In this document: positions 1 through 8,400 of the stretch, in pieces
How positions within the stretch are numbered: the first letter of the stretch is position 1
Layout of the letters: each line of letters begins with the position of its first letter
DNA from: Pavlovales sp. CCMP2436
Lineage: Eukaryota; Haptophyta; Pavlovophyceae; Pavlovales
NCBI GenBank assembly: GCA_026770615.1
Contig: MU631643.1
Span: forward strand, 126,048-141,977
Length of the DNA stretch: 15,930 bases
Direction of reading: 5' to 3'
Notes under the pieces: generated by a model
What the model was told of the DNA's origin: nothing
Seen by the model: only the letters and a program-made list of their open reading frames with translations
Databases searched by the model: none
Program-made: the position numbers and the translations under genes

Positions 1-498
1 ACGATCCATACAGTAGATGTGCATCCCCGTTCTCACCTCATCCCACCGGTAGATGTCACCCATGAATATCAGGGGTAGCAGCTCGCGGCTGAGCACCAGA
101 CGCAGCCCGGCGTCCTCCAGCTCGGGCAGGTTCACGATCGGCACGGCCGCAGCGGCGAGGATTGGGAAGAGCCGCAGGTCGGGGACAGCGTCGTAGGTCT
201 CTTGCTTGACGAGTGAGTCGGTGCCCCCAAAGTCTACGAGCCCGAGTGCAACTGACGACTTGCCGACGCTTGAGCCCGTCGGCGAATAGTTCACGCGCCC
301 AAGCTCGGCGTAGGCGAACGAAGCGAGGCTGAAGAGCGGTGCGGCGAGCGACGAGCCGCAGGCGCATACCCCCTCCTCGCTCACGAGCCGCGCGAAGAAG
401 GTGCCGTTGACTGTGCTGGCGCAGCCCTCGAAGTTCCCAGCCGAGGCCGGCGTGGCAGCCCAGCCCAGGAGGAGCACTCCCAGAGCTAGCCTCTCCAT
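1..498 (-). CDS. PstS-like secreted phosphate-binding protein, 5' part (partial)
   Basis: Reading from the ATG at 498-496, 166 codons stay open to the window edge, so the C-terminal part is missing. Residues 1-20 form a typical signal peptide (MERLALGVLLLGWAATPASA) with an Ala-x-Ala cleavage site. The mature part follows the PstS/periplasmic-binding pattern: GSSLAAPLF near the start, then NYSPTGSSVGK (phosphate-loop-like Ser/Gly stretch), LVDFGGTDSLV, VPIVNLPEL, and LLPLIFMGDIYRWDE, which matches the family motif for the hinge-proximal helix and Trp. In bacteria this fold binds inorganic phosphate for ABC uptake; in a eukaryote it would be secreted or the ectodomain of a membrane protein. A GTGAGA after the Asp-Glu codons (36-31) could be a splice donor, so the last 12 codons may be intron. 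Fold family: fairly sure; ligand: inferred. Confidence 0.72.
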   Translation of the reverse strand, partial: MERLALGVLLLGWAATPASAGNFEGCASTVNGTFFARLVSEEGVCACGSSLAAPLFSLASFAYAELGRVNYSPTGSSVGKSSVALGLVDFGGTDSLVKQETYDAVPDLRLFPILAAAAVPIVNLPELEDAGLRLVLSRELLPLIFMGDIYRWDEVRTGMHIYCMDR

Positions 499-1004
499 CC
501 CACAGACGGCGAACCTGTCGGCACCGTCGGCAAAAAATAGATCAACTTGTAATAAAGTATAAGCTTAAAATGACGCTAATGCGCAGCTCGCCTGGTTTAA
601 GTTAGTCCTGCACTAAGTTTGTGAGTTCAAACAAAACTTTTGCCGCGGTGAACGGCAAAAAGTTTTTGCCGGAGCGAAGAATACTGTAGCGGATATCCGA
701 CGGCACCGGCTCGACGGCAACGGCAGGGTCAACGGTGTGAACTGGCCGAACATGGTCACGAACAAGGTCAGGGAGCTCCCCGGCATCAGCGTTAACGACT
801 TGCTCCTGGAGCACGCATCGCCCACGAGGTCTCGCTCCACCTCGTCGGAGCAGACCGTGGGGCCACGCACGCCCGTCTCCAAGCCACCCGTCTACTCCAA
901 GACTGCCATTGGCCACCGCACCCTGCCCCGCTCGCTCTCGCCATGGCCCACCGCACCCGCGCCCGTGCAGCGAACAGTCGCGCCCCCAAAGGATGCGGTG
1001 CGTA
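499..1004. other. Non-coding or uncertain stretch upstream of the PstS-like gene
   Basis: AT-rich to about 680, then GC-rich. On the minus strand a TTATACTTTAT motif lies about 55-65 bases upstream of the PstS-like ATG and could be a promoter element, but this is weak. Positions 634-645 and 653-665 form a hairpin (AAACTTTTGCCG with CGGCAAAAAGTTT, one bulged A), followed by a second TTTTGCCGG. From about 690 several frames on both strands are open, because the DNA is GC-rich. No frame shows a domain I recognise, so no gene is called. Confidence 0.4.
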
Positions 1005-1071
1005 CCATCCAGCGGCCTCGATGCGTCCTCGAGCTCCACGCCGCGGCGTGGAGCTCGTGGCCTCTGGATGG
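1005..1071. repeat. Long inverted repeat with 28 bp perfect palindromic core
   Basis: The core at 1030-1057 is a perfect palindrome centred on CCGCGG and bounded by GAGCTC sites. Outer arms at 1005-1017 (CCATCCAGCGGCC) and 1059-1071 (GGCCTCTGGATGG) pair with one mismatch, so the whole block can fold into a long cruciform or RNA hairpin with an asymmetric internal loop. A related direct copy of the left part follows at about 1080-1105 (CATCCAGCGGGCTCGATGCG). Confidence 0.8.
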
Positions 1072-2309
1072 TGAGCACCGCATCCAGCGGGCTCGATGCG
1101 CACCATGCGTCGGCGGATGGGTCGGAGCCGAGCGCGCACCGGCAGTCTGTGACTTCGGCGCAGCGAACATGCAGCCGCCCACGGCCGGCGCGGCGGCAGT
1201 TGCCTCAAAGCTCGCTCGGTAACTTCACGAGCCGCTGTTCGAGGTCTGATCCTCGTCGCCGGCAAGAGCCGGCCGATTCTCTTCCGTCTTCTTTTCTCTC
1301 CCGTCTCCGGTCCAAGTCCCGCATCCCATGCAATCTGACGCATCACACCAGTCCTAGTCCTAGCCGCACACCAGTCTCCATTTACGCACCACAGTGCACA
1401 CCCGCACACTTCATTCACCCCTGCCGGCTTTTCACACACAGTGCGCACCGCTGAGGCGCACGACGACGCGTAGCCTGCCGATGCCACCCGTGGTAAAACG
1501 ATCGGCCCATGGTAATAGTAAATAGACTATATTTGTTAAACAACTGATACGGCGGTATCTATTGGTGATCTAGGAGGGATTCAAGCTGACGCGTCGAGGA
1601 CTGTGTTACAAACATATTCTAGAAGCACGTCCGTCCCCTGACACTGACAGGTCTCCAACGTATCTAGACCTTTTCTCAACACAGATTTGCGGCCGATGTT
1701 GCGCTGACATGCCGCGACGAGAAGCGATGCGCCGGACGCCACGCATCAAAGAGATCATGCGCAATGCGACGTGCCGGCACGCGCGCGCGGCCGGCAGCAC
1801 GGAACCCGCTGATGAACCACCTTTTTATTGGCATTTTGCACTGAATGTGGCGCTGGCGCGAGGGTCGCCAGTGGAGCGTTTTGGCGGGCGGGTGCCATGC
1901 GGTGCACCGAAGGCCCGCATTGATTTTCAGATCATATGCGACTCGATGCGCGGGGGCACGGAAGCTTAGTTAGTTACGTCTACGCCGAAAACGCGATTGA
2001 AATAAAAAATACAAAAGTTGCACTTTATTCGTATATAAATTTAGTATCGAGGTAGACTTCTTGGGGTAGGGCTCCGGAGCTGGGGCGAATCGATGCCTGC
2101 CTGTCAAGAAAGAACCCCCCTGTTCTGCGGCAGGACAACTGTCTGGCAAGACCACTCTGTTCGGGCAGGACGTCCGTCTGTCAAGACCCTCCTCCCCATT
2201 GGCCCCCGGAAGGCCCCCGGAGGGCATCTCGACGGAGATTAAAGTTGCGTAGCATTCGGACCTGATCATCCCATGTGACAGCACTTTATCAGCCGGCGGA
2301 TGATGATGA
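1072..2309. other. No confident gene; pyrimidine-rich and AT-rich spacer
   Basis: 1240-1450 is C/T-rich on the plus strand. An 86-codon ORF at 1709-1969 (plus) and a 104-codon ORF at 1970-2284 (minus) have no recognisable domain or splice signal and read as chance ORFs. 2120-2195 holds imperfect direct repeats around the motif GGCAGGAC-n-TGTCAAGACC. Three tandem TGA codons at 2301-2309 end the frame that continues into the reverse-transcriptase remnant. Confidence 0.4.
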
Positions 2310-2696
2310 TCGGAAAGCCCGAAAAGTGTTTAGAGTCCGGGGGGCCGCTCTCGCTCAGACTCTCTCTCGCTTCCTGACCAACCTCCTGCCCTGCTCCCAG
2401 CTTCCTGCATGCTACGGTCGAAACAAATTATCCGTGAACCAGCCCGAGAACGCCTCATCGCGGACGACAAATTAGAATGGTGCTATGCATCCACCACATC
2501 ATTCAGAATAAGCAAGAGCTTCAATAAAGAGGATGAGATGGACGAAAAGATCCTATGCTATGAACTTACGCACCACGCAGGAGCATACTTCAATGAACGA
2601 GAGACCAGGCATAGACCTGATCTCTAAGGCATGATGCTACCTAAAGGAGAGAAATTCGTCAACACCTGCCCCTTGTGCGATGAGGACACTCAAGTA
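2310..2696 (+). pseudogene. LINE-type reverse transcriptase, C-terminal fragment, part 1
   Basis: From the ATG at 2409 the frame encodes a basic segment and ends in NTCPLCDEDTQ at 2664-2693. That is the first half of the Cys-x2-Cys...His-x4-Cys zinc-knuckle found at the C-terminus of many non-LTR retrotransposon polymerases. The preceding stretch (LCYELTHHAGAYFNERETRH) resembles the helical region before this knuckle. An in-frame TAA at 2625-2627 interrupts the frame. The reading is cut at 2696 by the 609 bp insertion and resumes in the same phase at 3306. The RT catalytic core (FxDD) is not in the window, so this is the 3' end of a 5'-truncated copy. The TAA, the insertions and a likely frameshift downstream mark it as dead, unless TAA is a sense codon here. 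Confidence 0.6.
2684..2696 (+). repeat. Target-site duplication, left copy (insertion 1)
   Basis: GGACACTCAAGTA, 13 bases, repeated exactly at 3306-3318. Joining the two flanks at this repeat restores one continuous protein frame across the zinc-knuckle. Confidence 0.85.
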
Positions 2697-3305
2697 TATA
2701 TATATATTAGCGGCTCAGCATATTTCAACAGGTGATTTTCAGTCACTGGCTTGGTCGACGTCAGGCTGAGGTCGAGCGATCGACCCAAACCCTCATGCAC
2801 CAGCACTCACACCAAAGGGTGCGAGTGTGTGCGCCCCGGCCCCCACGCCCCGCCTCGGCCGCGCCTCGGTCGTCGCAGCCCTGCCGTGGCGGCCGCAGGG
2901 AGCAGCATCGTCTTCGTAGCCTTGGTAGCCTTGAGCGGCGTCTCCGTGTGCGGCCCGCCGCCGCGCGCAGCGGCGCCCTCCGCAAGCGCGCGACGCACAT
3001 CCACTTGAGGACCCGAGTGAGACGGGTGGTCGAGAGGTGCCAGCGAGTACCTCTAGTGGACAGCATCGCGCCTCTGCGAGCGCGCACACTGCGGTGGCCG
3101 CAGGAAGCAGCATCGTCGTCGTAGCCTTGGTAGCCTTGAGCGGCGTCTCCGCGTGCTGCTCGCCACCGCGCGAAACAGCGCCCGTCACAGCACGTGACAG
3201 ATGCAATAGCATGGTGGCGAAGAGCAACATCATGGTGGCGAGCCAGGCAGCGCCCCCCTTGGGGGGCGCAGCAATTGCACGCTCGCACAGCACAGGGAGC
3301 AACGG
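2697..3305 (+). mobile_element. Insertion 1: 609 bp retro-inserted element inside the RT gene
   Basis: Bounded by the 13-base duplication GGACACTCAAGTA. It opens with a TATATATATA run and then the sequence TTAGCGGCTCAGCAT...CACCAAAGGGTG (about 2706-2822), which recurs on the opposite strand in insertion 2. After that comes about 480 bp of GC-rich DNA with a long internal direct repeat (2887-2977 and 3094-3183). Several overlapping ORFs exist on both strands but none shows a known domain. The 13-base duplication and variable ends fit target-primed reverse transcription better than cut-and-paste transposition, since no terminal inverted repeats are seen within the element itself. Confidence 0.7.
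2887..3183. repeat. Direct repeat pair of about 90 bp within insertion 1
   Basis: 2887-2977 and 3094-3183 share GCAGCATCGTC, then GTAGCCTTGGTAGCCTTGAG and CGGCGTCTCCG. In one plus-strand frame both copies encode a hydrophobic run (SSIVxVALVALSGVS) like a signal or membrane segment. The minus strand encodes a Lys/Thr-rich alternative. The real coding strand, if any, is unresolved. Confidence 0.7.
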
Positions 3306-3318
3306 GGACACTCAAGTA
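3306..3318 (+). repeat. Target-site duplication, right copy (insertion 1)
   Basis: Exact second copy of GGACACTCAAGTA, marking the right border of insertion 1. Confidence 0.85.
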
Positions 3319-3709
3319 AACAACGGAGCAGACTACTTAGACACAACTCACCACCTGTTCCACGAGTGCTGCGAGTGTGAGGGCCTGCGCAAAGCCCCCA
3401 AAAAACACCAAAAGCATACTCTCGACTAGTGGGCTCAACAACTACGAAAAGGCAGAAGGCACAGGGCACACAATAGAGGACCCCTTCTTCTTCACAGGGC
3501 GAGTCCCAATACTGTTAAGCCTAAAACATATAATCAAGGTTAGTGGCATATGTACACAAAGAGTAGAGGACAATATAGAAACAATTGGAGGCCAGGTACA
3601 CAGTCACCTCCTTACATTATCAGCGGAAGTGCTCAAGAAGCGATTGGAAGCGATAGTACCAGGGGTGGACATGACATCAAAGCGGCATGGCCAGAGCAAA
3701 AAGGCATAA
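3306..3709 (+). pseudogene. LINE-type reverse transcriptase, C-terminal fragment, part 2
   Basis: Resumes at the duplicated target site and completes the zinc-knuckle with DTTHHLFHECCECEGLR (3340-3390): His-x4-Cys plus an extra Cys. The same frame then hits TAG at 3427. A one-base shift near the A6 run at about 3400-3405 leads into another frame that reads as ordinary globular protein (FFFTGRVPILLSLKHIIK, then an amphipathic helix SAEVLKKRLEAI) and stops with TAA at 3707-3709. I prefer that reading: a roughly 100-residue tail after the knuckle, with one indel. The competing reading keeps the first frame and treats TAG as sense; see the finding on the TGA-free frame. Confidence 0.55.
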
Positions 3710-4105
3710 GGCATTCGATCGATAAGGACACAAACAACCGACAAAACAGCAACGCAGAGACACCAACCAACTCACCCGGAGGGGGAGCGGGACCAAGCAA
3801 TGCAAACGGAAGAGAACAGAATCAGGACAACACATAGGCACCGACCATCTCACCCGGAGGGGGAGCAGGACCAAGCAATGCAAATGAAGAACAGATTCCA
3901 AAGTCCATAAGGATCACGACGGGAACTATGAATCCAGGAACAATATCGGACAGAACTCATAAGTACAACCAAAACCAGGACGGAAAAGACCACTCATATC
4001 CGAGCTGGAACACCAAATACCAGGCACCCCAAACGGGAAGAAACCAAGGATACAGGACAAAACACATAGGCACAGTTAAAATCAGAGATGTATATATGAG
4101 ACCAT
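3710..4105 (+). other. A/C-rich tail of the LINE copy, with tandem repeat
   Basis: T-poor, purine-rich DNA, probably the 3' untranslated region of the LINE. About 3761-3825 and 3838-3899 are two imperfect tandem units of about 60 bp (CTCACCCGGAGGGGGAGC, then GGGACCAAGCAATGCAAA). In the frame of the zinc-knuckle they read SPGGGAGPSNAN twice, differ by a 3-base indel, and include two third-position synonymous changes. One TAG (3835) lies between them. Confidence 0.5.
4091..4105 (+). repeat. Target-site duplication, left copy (insertion 2)
   Basis: TATATATGAGACCAT, 15 bases, repeated exactly at 4363-4377. The right copy abuts a TA dinucleotide run, so its outer edge is soft, but GAGACCAT is unique sequence. 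Confidence 0.75.
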
Positions 4106-4362
4106 CACACCCTTTGGTGTGAGTGCTGGTGCATGAGGGTTTGGGTCGATCGCTCGACCTCAGCCTGACGTCGACCAAGCCTCAGCCTGAACAAAACCTG
4201 TTGAACCATGCTGAGCCGCTAATATATTTACTGATAGGGATTCAAGCTGGCGTCTGAATGTTCTGAATGTTGTGCTGGTCTGAGCGCTGCGTCGCCCATT
4301 GCCTGCTGCGTGCCTTAGTCGGCTGCGCTGGCTTGGGCGCCACCTATATATATATATATATA
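4106..4362 (-). mobile_element. Insertion 2: 257 bp composite SINE-like element
   Basis: Flanked by a 15-base duplication. Read on the minus strand it runs: TA dinucleotide run, the ~115 bp family-S repeat (4344 to 4229), AATATATT, then a body (4223 to 4107: TTAGCGGCTCAGCAT ... CACCAAAGGGTG) shared in opposite orientation with insertion 1. No ORF of interest. Short length, long target duplication and dispersed relatives fit a SINE or truncated LINE copy. Confidence 0.7.
4229..4344 (-). repeat. Family-S repeat, full-length copy 1
   Basis: Minus-strand sequence begins GGTGGCGCCCAAGCCAGC, passes GGGCGACGCAGCGCTCAGACC and ends GCTTGAATCCCTATCAGTA. GCTTGAATCCC resembles a Pol III B box (GGTTCGANNCC), suggesting a tRNA-related SINE head. 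No convincing A box at normal spacing was found. Confidence 0.75.
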
Positions 4363-4860
4363 TATATATGAGACCATGCAGGCGAACACATACACAAACC
4401 AAAGGAGAATAAACCTCCCTGAAAAGGAACACGGAAAGCAAACAGGAGAAGATACCACACGCAGAGATAGAGCAAAAGCAGTTGTATGCAAATAATTAAC
4501 CACGAGGAAACAACACAACACGGGAGTCACAAAAAACAAATGCCACGAGCCCAAAACCCCAAAGGAGAAAACAACAAGACCAAGAAACCACAAATAACAA
4601 ACGGAAAAATAACACCTTTCCAAGCCCCAACCAGACATAAACAACGCGATCACTCACTAAAACACTAAAACGCCAACAAGCCGAAATACATGGAGATAGG
4701 CCGCCGCCGCCCACACAAAACGGAGCCGAACCCTTTCCAAGACAAGGAATAGGATAGCCTACCCACACCATTCCTCGTGTTATGCTGTACCTGTGCTTGC
4801 AGGTACAGTATAGCACGATTCAGGCTCTACGAAGGTTTGTTTTGCGAAGATGGTTTGTTG
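4363..4860 (+). other. Continuation of the LINE tail, with 9 bp-stem hairpin
   Basis: Sequence resumes in phase after insertion 2 and is A/C-rich to about 4740. A perfect hairpin at 4785-4808 (CTGTACCTG, loop TGCTTG, CAGGTACAG) near the change of composition could be the structured 3' end recognised by the LINE reverse transcriptase. No independent gene is seen. Confidence 0.4.
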
Positions 4861-4923
4861 TAAGTATGCGCAAGATTGCGGCGGCGCGATGTGACGACGA
4901 GCAAGGATCGTGGCAGAGAGACG

Positions 4924-5003
4924 ACGCGGGGAGTAAGATAGAGCATGAGACGACCGATGCGCTGAACCTTCCGTGTCATGCCCGTACGCCTTCGGGCTAC
5001 AAG
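4924..5003 (+). repeat. Dispersed repeat R4, copy 1
   Basis: Matches 12776-12857 through CATGAGACGACCGA, TGTCATGCCC and TACGCCTTCGG. In one frame both copies read HETT(D/E)AL-x-LPCHA-x-TPS with two synonymous differences, so a coding origin is possible. A shorter echo (ACGCCTTCGGGCTACA) sits at about 11082-11098. Confidence 0.65.
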
Positions 5004-5066
5004 TTGATAGAAGAACTACAGTATTTCTAGATATTTACACGGGCTGCATTTCTGGAGGCGACGGTG

Positions 5067-5140
5067 GAGATGTAGCGACGGTTGATCAGCGCGCCAGTCG
5101 AGAGTCGTCGCTAGTGTCGTTTGTCTGACATGATCAGCGG
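5067..5140 (+). repeat. Dispersed repeat R5, copy 1
   Basis: Matches the reverse complement of 14535-14607: GAGATG-x-AGC, GTTGATCAGCGCGC-x-AGTCGAG, GTCGTCG. In both places R5 is followed directly by R3, so the pair moves or is copied as a unit. Confidence 0.7.
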
Positions 5141-5145
5141 TGGAG

Positions 5146-5233
5146 ACAGTATCCGTGTGCCCGGGGTGGATCCCTGGATTTGAGTGTTTTTCACCGCTCA
5201 TGTCCAGTGCGAACCTCCCGGGGACGGACGTTT
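5146..5233 (+). repeat. Dispersed repeat R3, copy 1
   Basis: Conserved ends (CAGTATCCGTGTGC and GGGGACGGACGTTT) flank a variable centre. Other copies: 12665-12770 (+), 13914-14016 (+), 14445-14527 (-). Confidence 0.65.
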
Positions 5234-5293
5234 AACTAGAAACTTACACACACACACTTGGCGAGGACTCTGGCACCTTCGGCAACTCAACAA

Positions 5294-5423
5294 TATAATT
5301 TTTTGTCAGTGATGGGCCTTCAGCGCACAAGCGCAGCTGGAGGTACCTGCGGGCACGGCGGATTCACTCGCGAGAGTGACGTCGTTATGGACCGACGATA
5401 ACGGGTCTCAGCGGAATAAATTT
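5294..5423. repeat. Dispersed repeat R2, copy 1
   Basis: About 130 bp, roughly 90% identical by eye to 13573-13702 and more distantly to 11104-11190. It contains two adjacent hairpins (TCACTC-GCGA-GAGTGA and CGTCG...CGACG on either strand). Read on the minus strand it ends GACAAAAAATTATA, like a SINE tail. It lies about 20 bp upstream of the ARM-BTB gene start. Confidence 0.8.
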
Positions 5424-5443
5424 GTTTTAAAAAAGTCCGCGCG

Positions 5444-6958
5444 ATGGCGGCCATCATCCAGGCGCTGGTCGCGCGCCTGCGGGGACCGCGTAGACCAGGC
5501 AAGCGCCACAGCCGCTCTCGCACAGCAGGCCGAGGCTGACGATACCACCCACACGCTCATCTTGGGGGTAGGCGCACTGCCGCTGCTAGTGGCGCTACTG
5601 CGTTCTGGCACCGAGCAGGGCATGGAGAACGCAGCGGGTGCAATCGGTTGGCTCACCAGGGACCCGCCCAACCGCACGCTCATCCTGGGCGAGAGCGCAC
5701 TGCCGCTGCTCTTGGCGCTGCTGTGCGCTGGCACCGAGCAGGGCAAAGCGAACGCAGCGTGTGCGATCTCACGGCTCGCCAGGGACTAACCCGCCCGCAC
5801 GCTCATCCTGGGCGAGGGCGCGCTGCCGCTGCTCGTGGCGCTGCTGCGCGCTGGCACCGAGCATGACAAGGCGAGCGCAGCGTATGCGATTATATGTATC
5901 GCCAACGATCCGCCCTCCCGCATGCTCATCGTGGAGGCGGGCGCGCTGCCGCCGCTCGTGGCGCTGCTGCGCGCTGGCACCAAGGAGGGCAAGACGAACG
6001 CAGCGGGTGCGATCGCGTGTCTTGCAAATAACCCGCTCGCCACCGCACTCATCATGGAGGCAGGCGCGCTACCGCCGCTGATCGCGCTCGTCAGCCCATC
6101 GCGCGCCTGCTCGGATACGAATGCCTTCGCCGGCAGAAATGCCTGCTTCGCCTTGCGGAACCTCGCTGCGGATGCGCGGTGGCGTGAGCTGGCAGAGGAT
6201 CACGGAGCTGCGGGCGCACTCGCGGCTGCGGCGTACGCGCCAGGCTGCGGGTGGGCTGGAGCTGCGCGCATCGTGCTGCGCGCGTTCTGCCCGACGCAGG
6301 GCGAAGCCGAGCGCGCGCTGGGGGACTCGCACCTGGAGAACTACGCCCTGCGCGCCAAGTGCGACGCGTCCTCCGATTGCTTCGCGTCATTCGCGTCGCT
6401 CGCCGGCCCGGTGTAGAAGGGACACGGCGTGGTCTTTCGCTGCAAGGACGGCGAAGAGATTGGCGGCAGCCGCTGCTGCTCGCGCATGCACCGCCCTACT
6501 ACGAGAGGCTGTTACGCGGTGGCATGGCCGAGGGCAAAAAGGGCAGCCGCATCATCAAGCCCGACGCCGACTTCTCGTCGGCCGTGCACCGCGCGCTGCT
6601 CGATCAGCTGCATGCAATGGGCCACGCCCCGCTCCCGGCCTCCATCAACGTACGGCTCGAGCTGCTTTGCCTCGCGGCCAAGGTGCGCGGCGCGCCCAGT
6701 GCCGGCCCAGACGCGGCGGCGCGCGTGTTCAAGCGGTGCGAGAGCGCAGTGCGCGACTCGCTCTGCGCGGAGAACTGCCTCGCCGTTCTGCTGCTGCTCA
6801 AGCTGTGCACCGCCGATGTAACGGAGCTCGTCGACGCGGCGCACGCGGTGGTGGCTGAGGATGTGGTAGCGGTGCTCGAGCATCAGGAGTGGCTCCAGTT
6901 TGCGAGGCAGTACCCTGAGGCCGCCTTGGCCATCATGCAGGACAATTATTATGTATGA
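5444..6958 (+). pseudogene. ARM-repeat / BTB domain protein gene, disrupted
   Basis: The start MAAIIQALVARLR at 5444 begins in one frame; a one-base gain near 5475-5480 moves the reading to the next frame (QASATAALAQQAEADD). Five armadillo repeats of 41 residues follow with an exact 123 bp period (starts near 5553, 5676, 5799, 5922, 6045; motif GALPPLVALLRAGT...AAGAIACLA). Then comes a BTB-like stretch (GVVFRCKDGEEIGGSR, then LLLAHAPPYYERLLRGGM) and a helical BACK-like C-terminus (NCLAVLLLLKLCTADV, WLQFARQYPEAALAIMQ). It ends at TGA 6956-6958. In-frame TAA (5787) and TAG (6414) and a one-base loss near 6470 break it. The domain order matches plant ARIA-type ARM-BTB proteins, which act as adaptors for ubiquitin ligases and transcription factors. 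Most likely a recent pseudogene, or an assembly with errors. Confidence 0.75.
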
Positions 6959-6972
6959 TGGCCTATTGCGAA

Positions 6973-7014
6973 CTCATATATAAAAACTGGCGTAATATGA
7001 TTTTTATATATGAG
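6973..7014. terminator. Perfect 14 bp hairpin just after the ARM-BTB stop
   Basis: CTCATATATAAAAA (6973-6986) and TTTTTATATATGAG (7001-7014) pair perfectly around a 14-base loop, 15 bases after the TGA. It could shape the mRNA 3' end. A nearby direct repeat TGGCCTATTGCGA (6959 and 7041) brackets it. No function can be proven. Confidence 0.5.
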
Positions 7015-8400
7015 CGCCAATATGCTTTAAAGCTATGTTATTGGCCTATTGCGAGAGCTTGCAAGCGCGGGGCGGGGCGCGTTGCCGATTTGAGAGGAAA
7101 GACAAGGGCGCCGAAAGGCACCGAGTGGTTTTTGGGGCTGAAAGCTCTGGGGTCTTGGAAGGGAGAGGGGCGCGGCTGGATAGGTGTGTATCATTACCAT
7201 TACCATTATTATTACTAATACAATCACTATTATTATCTAGGCGTGTACCATTACCATTGCGTTAGTTGCATTAGTCTAAAGGCGTTCTGGCCTCGGCTTC
7301 GCTCGGCTTTTGAGCCGCTAGTCCGGATATGTCTTTTCCCGACAAGAATGAGTAGTCTTACACAAAAGTATTCTTATTTGTTGTTGTCAAAAAAAATTAC
7401 ATCATATCTTAGGTGATGGCGATTGTTTTCTCGGTGATGGCCCGCTAAGGCATTCAGGTCGAAATGATGTCTCAGGGCGCCTCCAGGGTAATTTCGAGCA
7501 CCTGCCCCCTATTCCTGGTTCCAATCCTCCAGCCCTAGCCCTAGCTCTAGAATTACCCCCACGCCCTAGCCCGAGCCCCTAGCCTAACGTACAGGTCAAA
7601 ATCAGGCCAAGGGCGCAAGCAGGCCAGTGTCAATGCGGAGTAGGCCAGCCGCCTCGTGGAGCTGGACTCGCAGGCGAACGGCTCGCGCTCGACGCGCAAG
7701 CGGCCGCGAGTCGCGTGAGCCACAGGCGTGCCGCCGAGTGTGTAGTGTGTCAACCGGCGGTGCCTCCTTGGAATACTCGTCGGGATATGCGTTCTAGATA
7801 TATATACGTTCTAGATATATATTGACTGATAGGGATTCAAGCTGGCGTCTGACTGTTCTGAATGTTTTGCTGGTCTGAGCGCTGCATGTTACTGATAGGG
7901 AATTAACCTGGCGTCTGACTGTATTCATCATACTGAGAGTGAGAGTAAAATCTTCGAGCTGGTGCCTGAGCGAACGTTATCAAGATATTTTCTACTTCTG
8001 TTGAGGCCGGGGCGCTGCAGAATTAAATTAAAAACAACCTAGGCGTAATTACAAATGAATAATGTCAAAGTATGTTACTTAACAACTTACGCATAATTAT
8101 TTGGCGCTTAACAATGCATAATATTATTATACGGTACTAGCTTGACTATAAACTTATGGGTCGACATCCGAATTAGTGGCGCGATTTCGCACTGGGGAGG
8201 GGGAAAAGTGGTGGCTGGGACGAAGAAGTAGACATTGGTCACCCCTGCGCGCTAAGTGTCGATAGCTGATGTCGAATAGAGCCCTTCTCGCCGGTCGTAG
8301 CCCACCTCGTGTGCCTCTCGAGTGCATCTGGGGTCGACAACATTGTAAAGGTAACTAACACTTCCGATTTTCAGCGCTCGGAAGCGATAAGAAAGTCATG
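7015..8400. other. Mostly non-coding AT-rich spacer
   Basis: Contains ATT/ACC-type microsatellites (7190-7260), a C-rich stretch with CCCTAG words (7531-7585), and a GC-rich island at 7600-7750. The island holds a 66-codon minus-strand ORF (7553-7753) with no recognisable domain. No other gene signal was found apart from the family-S fragments at 7825-7925. Confidence 0.45.
7825..7925 (-). repeat. Family-S repeat, two partial copies in tandem
   Basis: 7825-7885 and 7890-7925 both start (plus strand) with ACTGATAGGG and continue to CTGGCGTCTGACTGT, so the 3' end of the element is present twice head-to-tail. Both lack the GGTGGCGCCC end. Confidence 0.7.

Noticed and set aside
613..1487. Several long overlapping ORFs on both strands.
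   Set aside because: GC-rich DNA leaves all frames open; no domain, splice signal or codon pattern singles one out.
2732..3315. Long ORFs on both strands inside insertion 1.
   Set aside because: They overlap each other in GC-rich repeat DNA and show no recognised domain; at most a hydrophobic segment.
2700..4228. Inverted repeats of ~120 bp at 2706-2822 and 4107-4223 looked like terminal inverted repeats of a 1.5 kb DNA transposon.
   Set aside because: Each arm lies in its own insertion with its own target duplication, and the sequence between them is a LINE frame that continues outside; they are two related retro-insertions in opposite orientation.
7190..7260. Dense ATT/ACC microsatellite as a regulatory array.
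   Set aside because: Simple slippage repeat with no conserved motif beyond its unit.
7531..7585. CCCTAG-type words suggested interstitial telomere repeat.
   Set aside because: Only a few degenerate units and not the usual algal CCCTAAA/CCCTAA; low-complexity C-rich DNA is enough.
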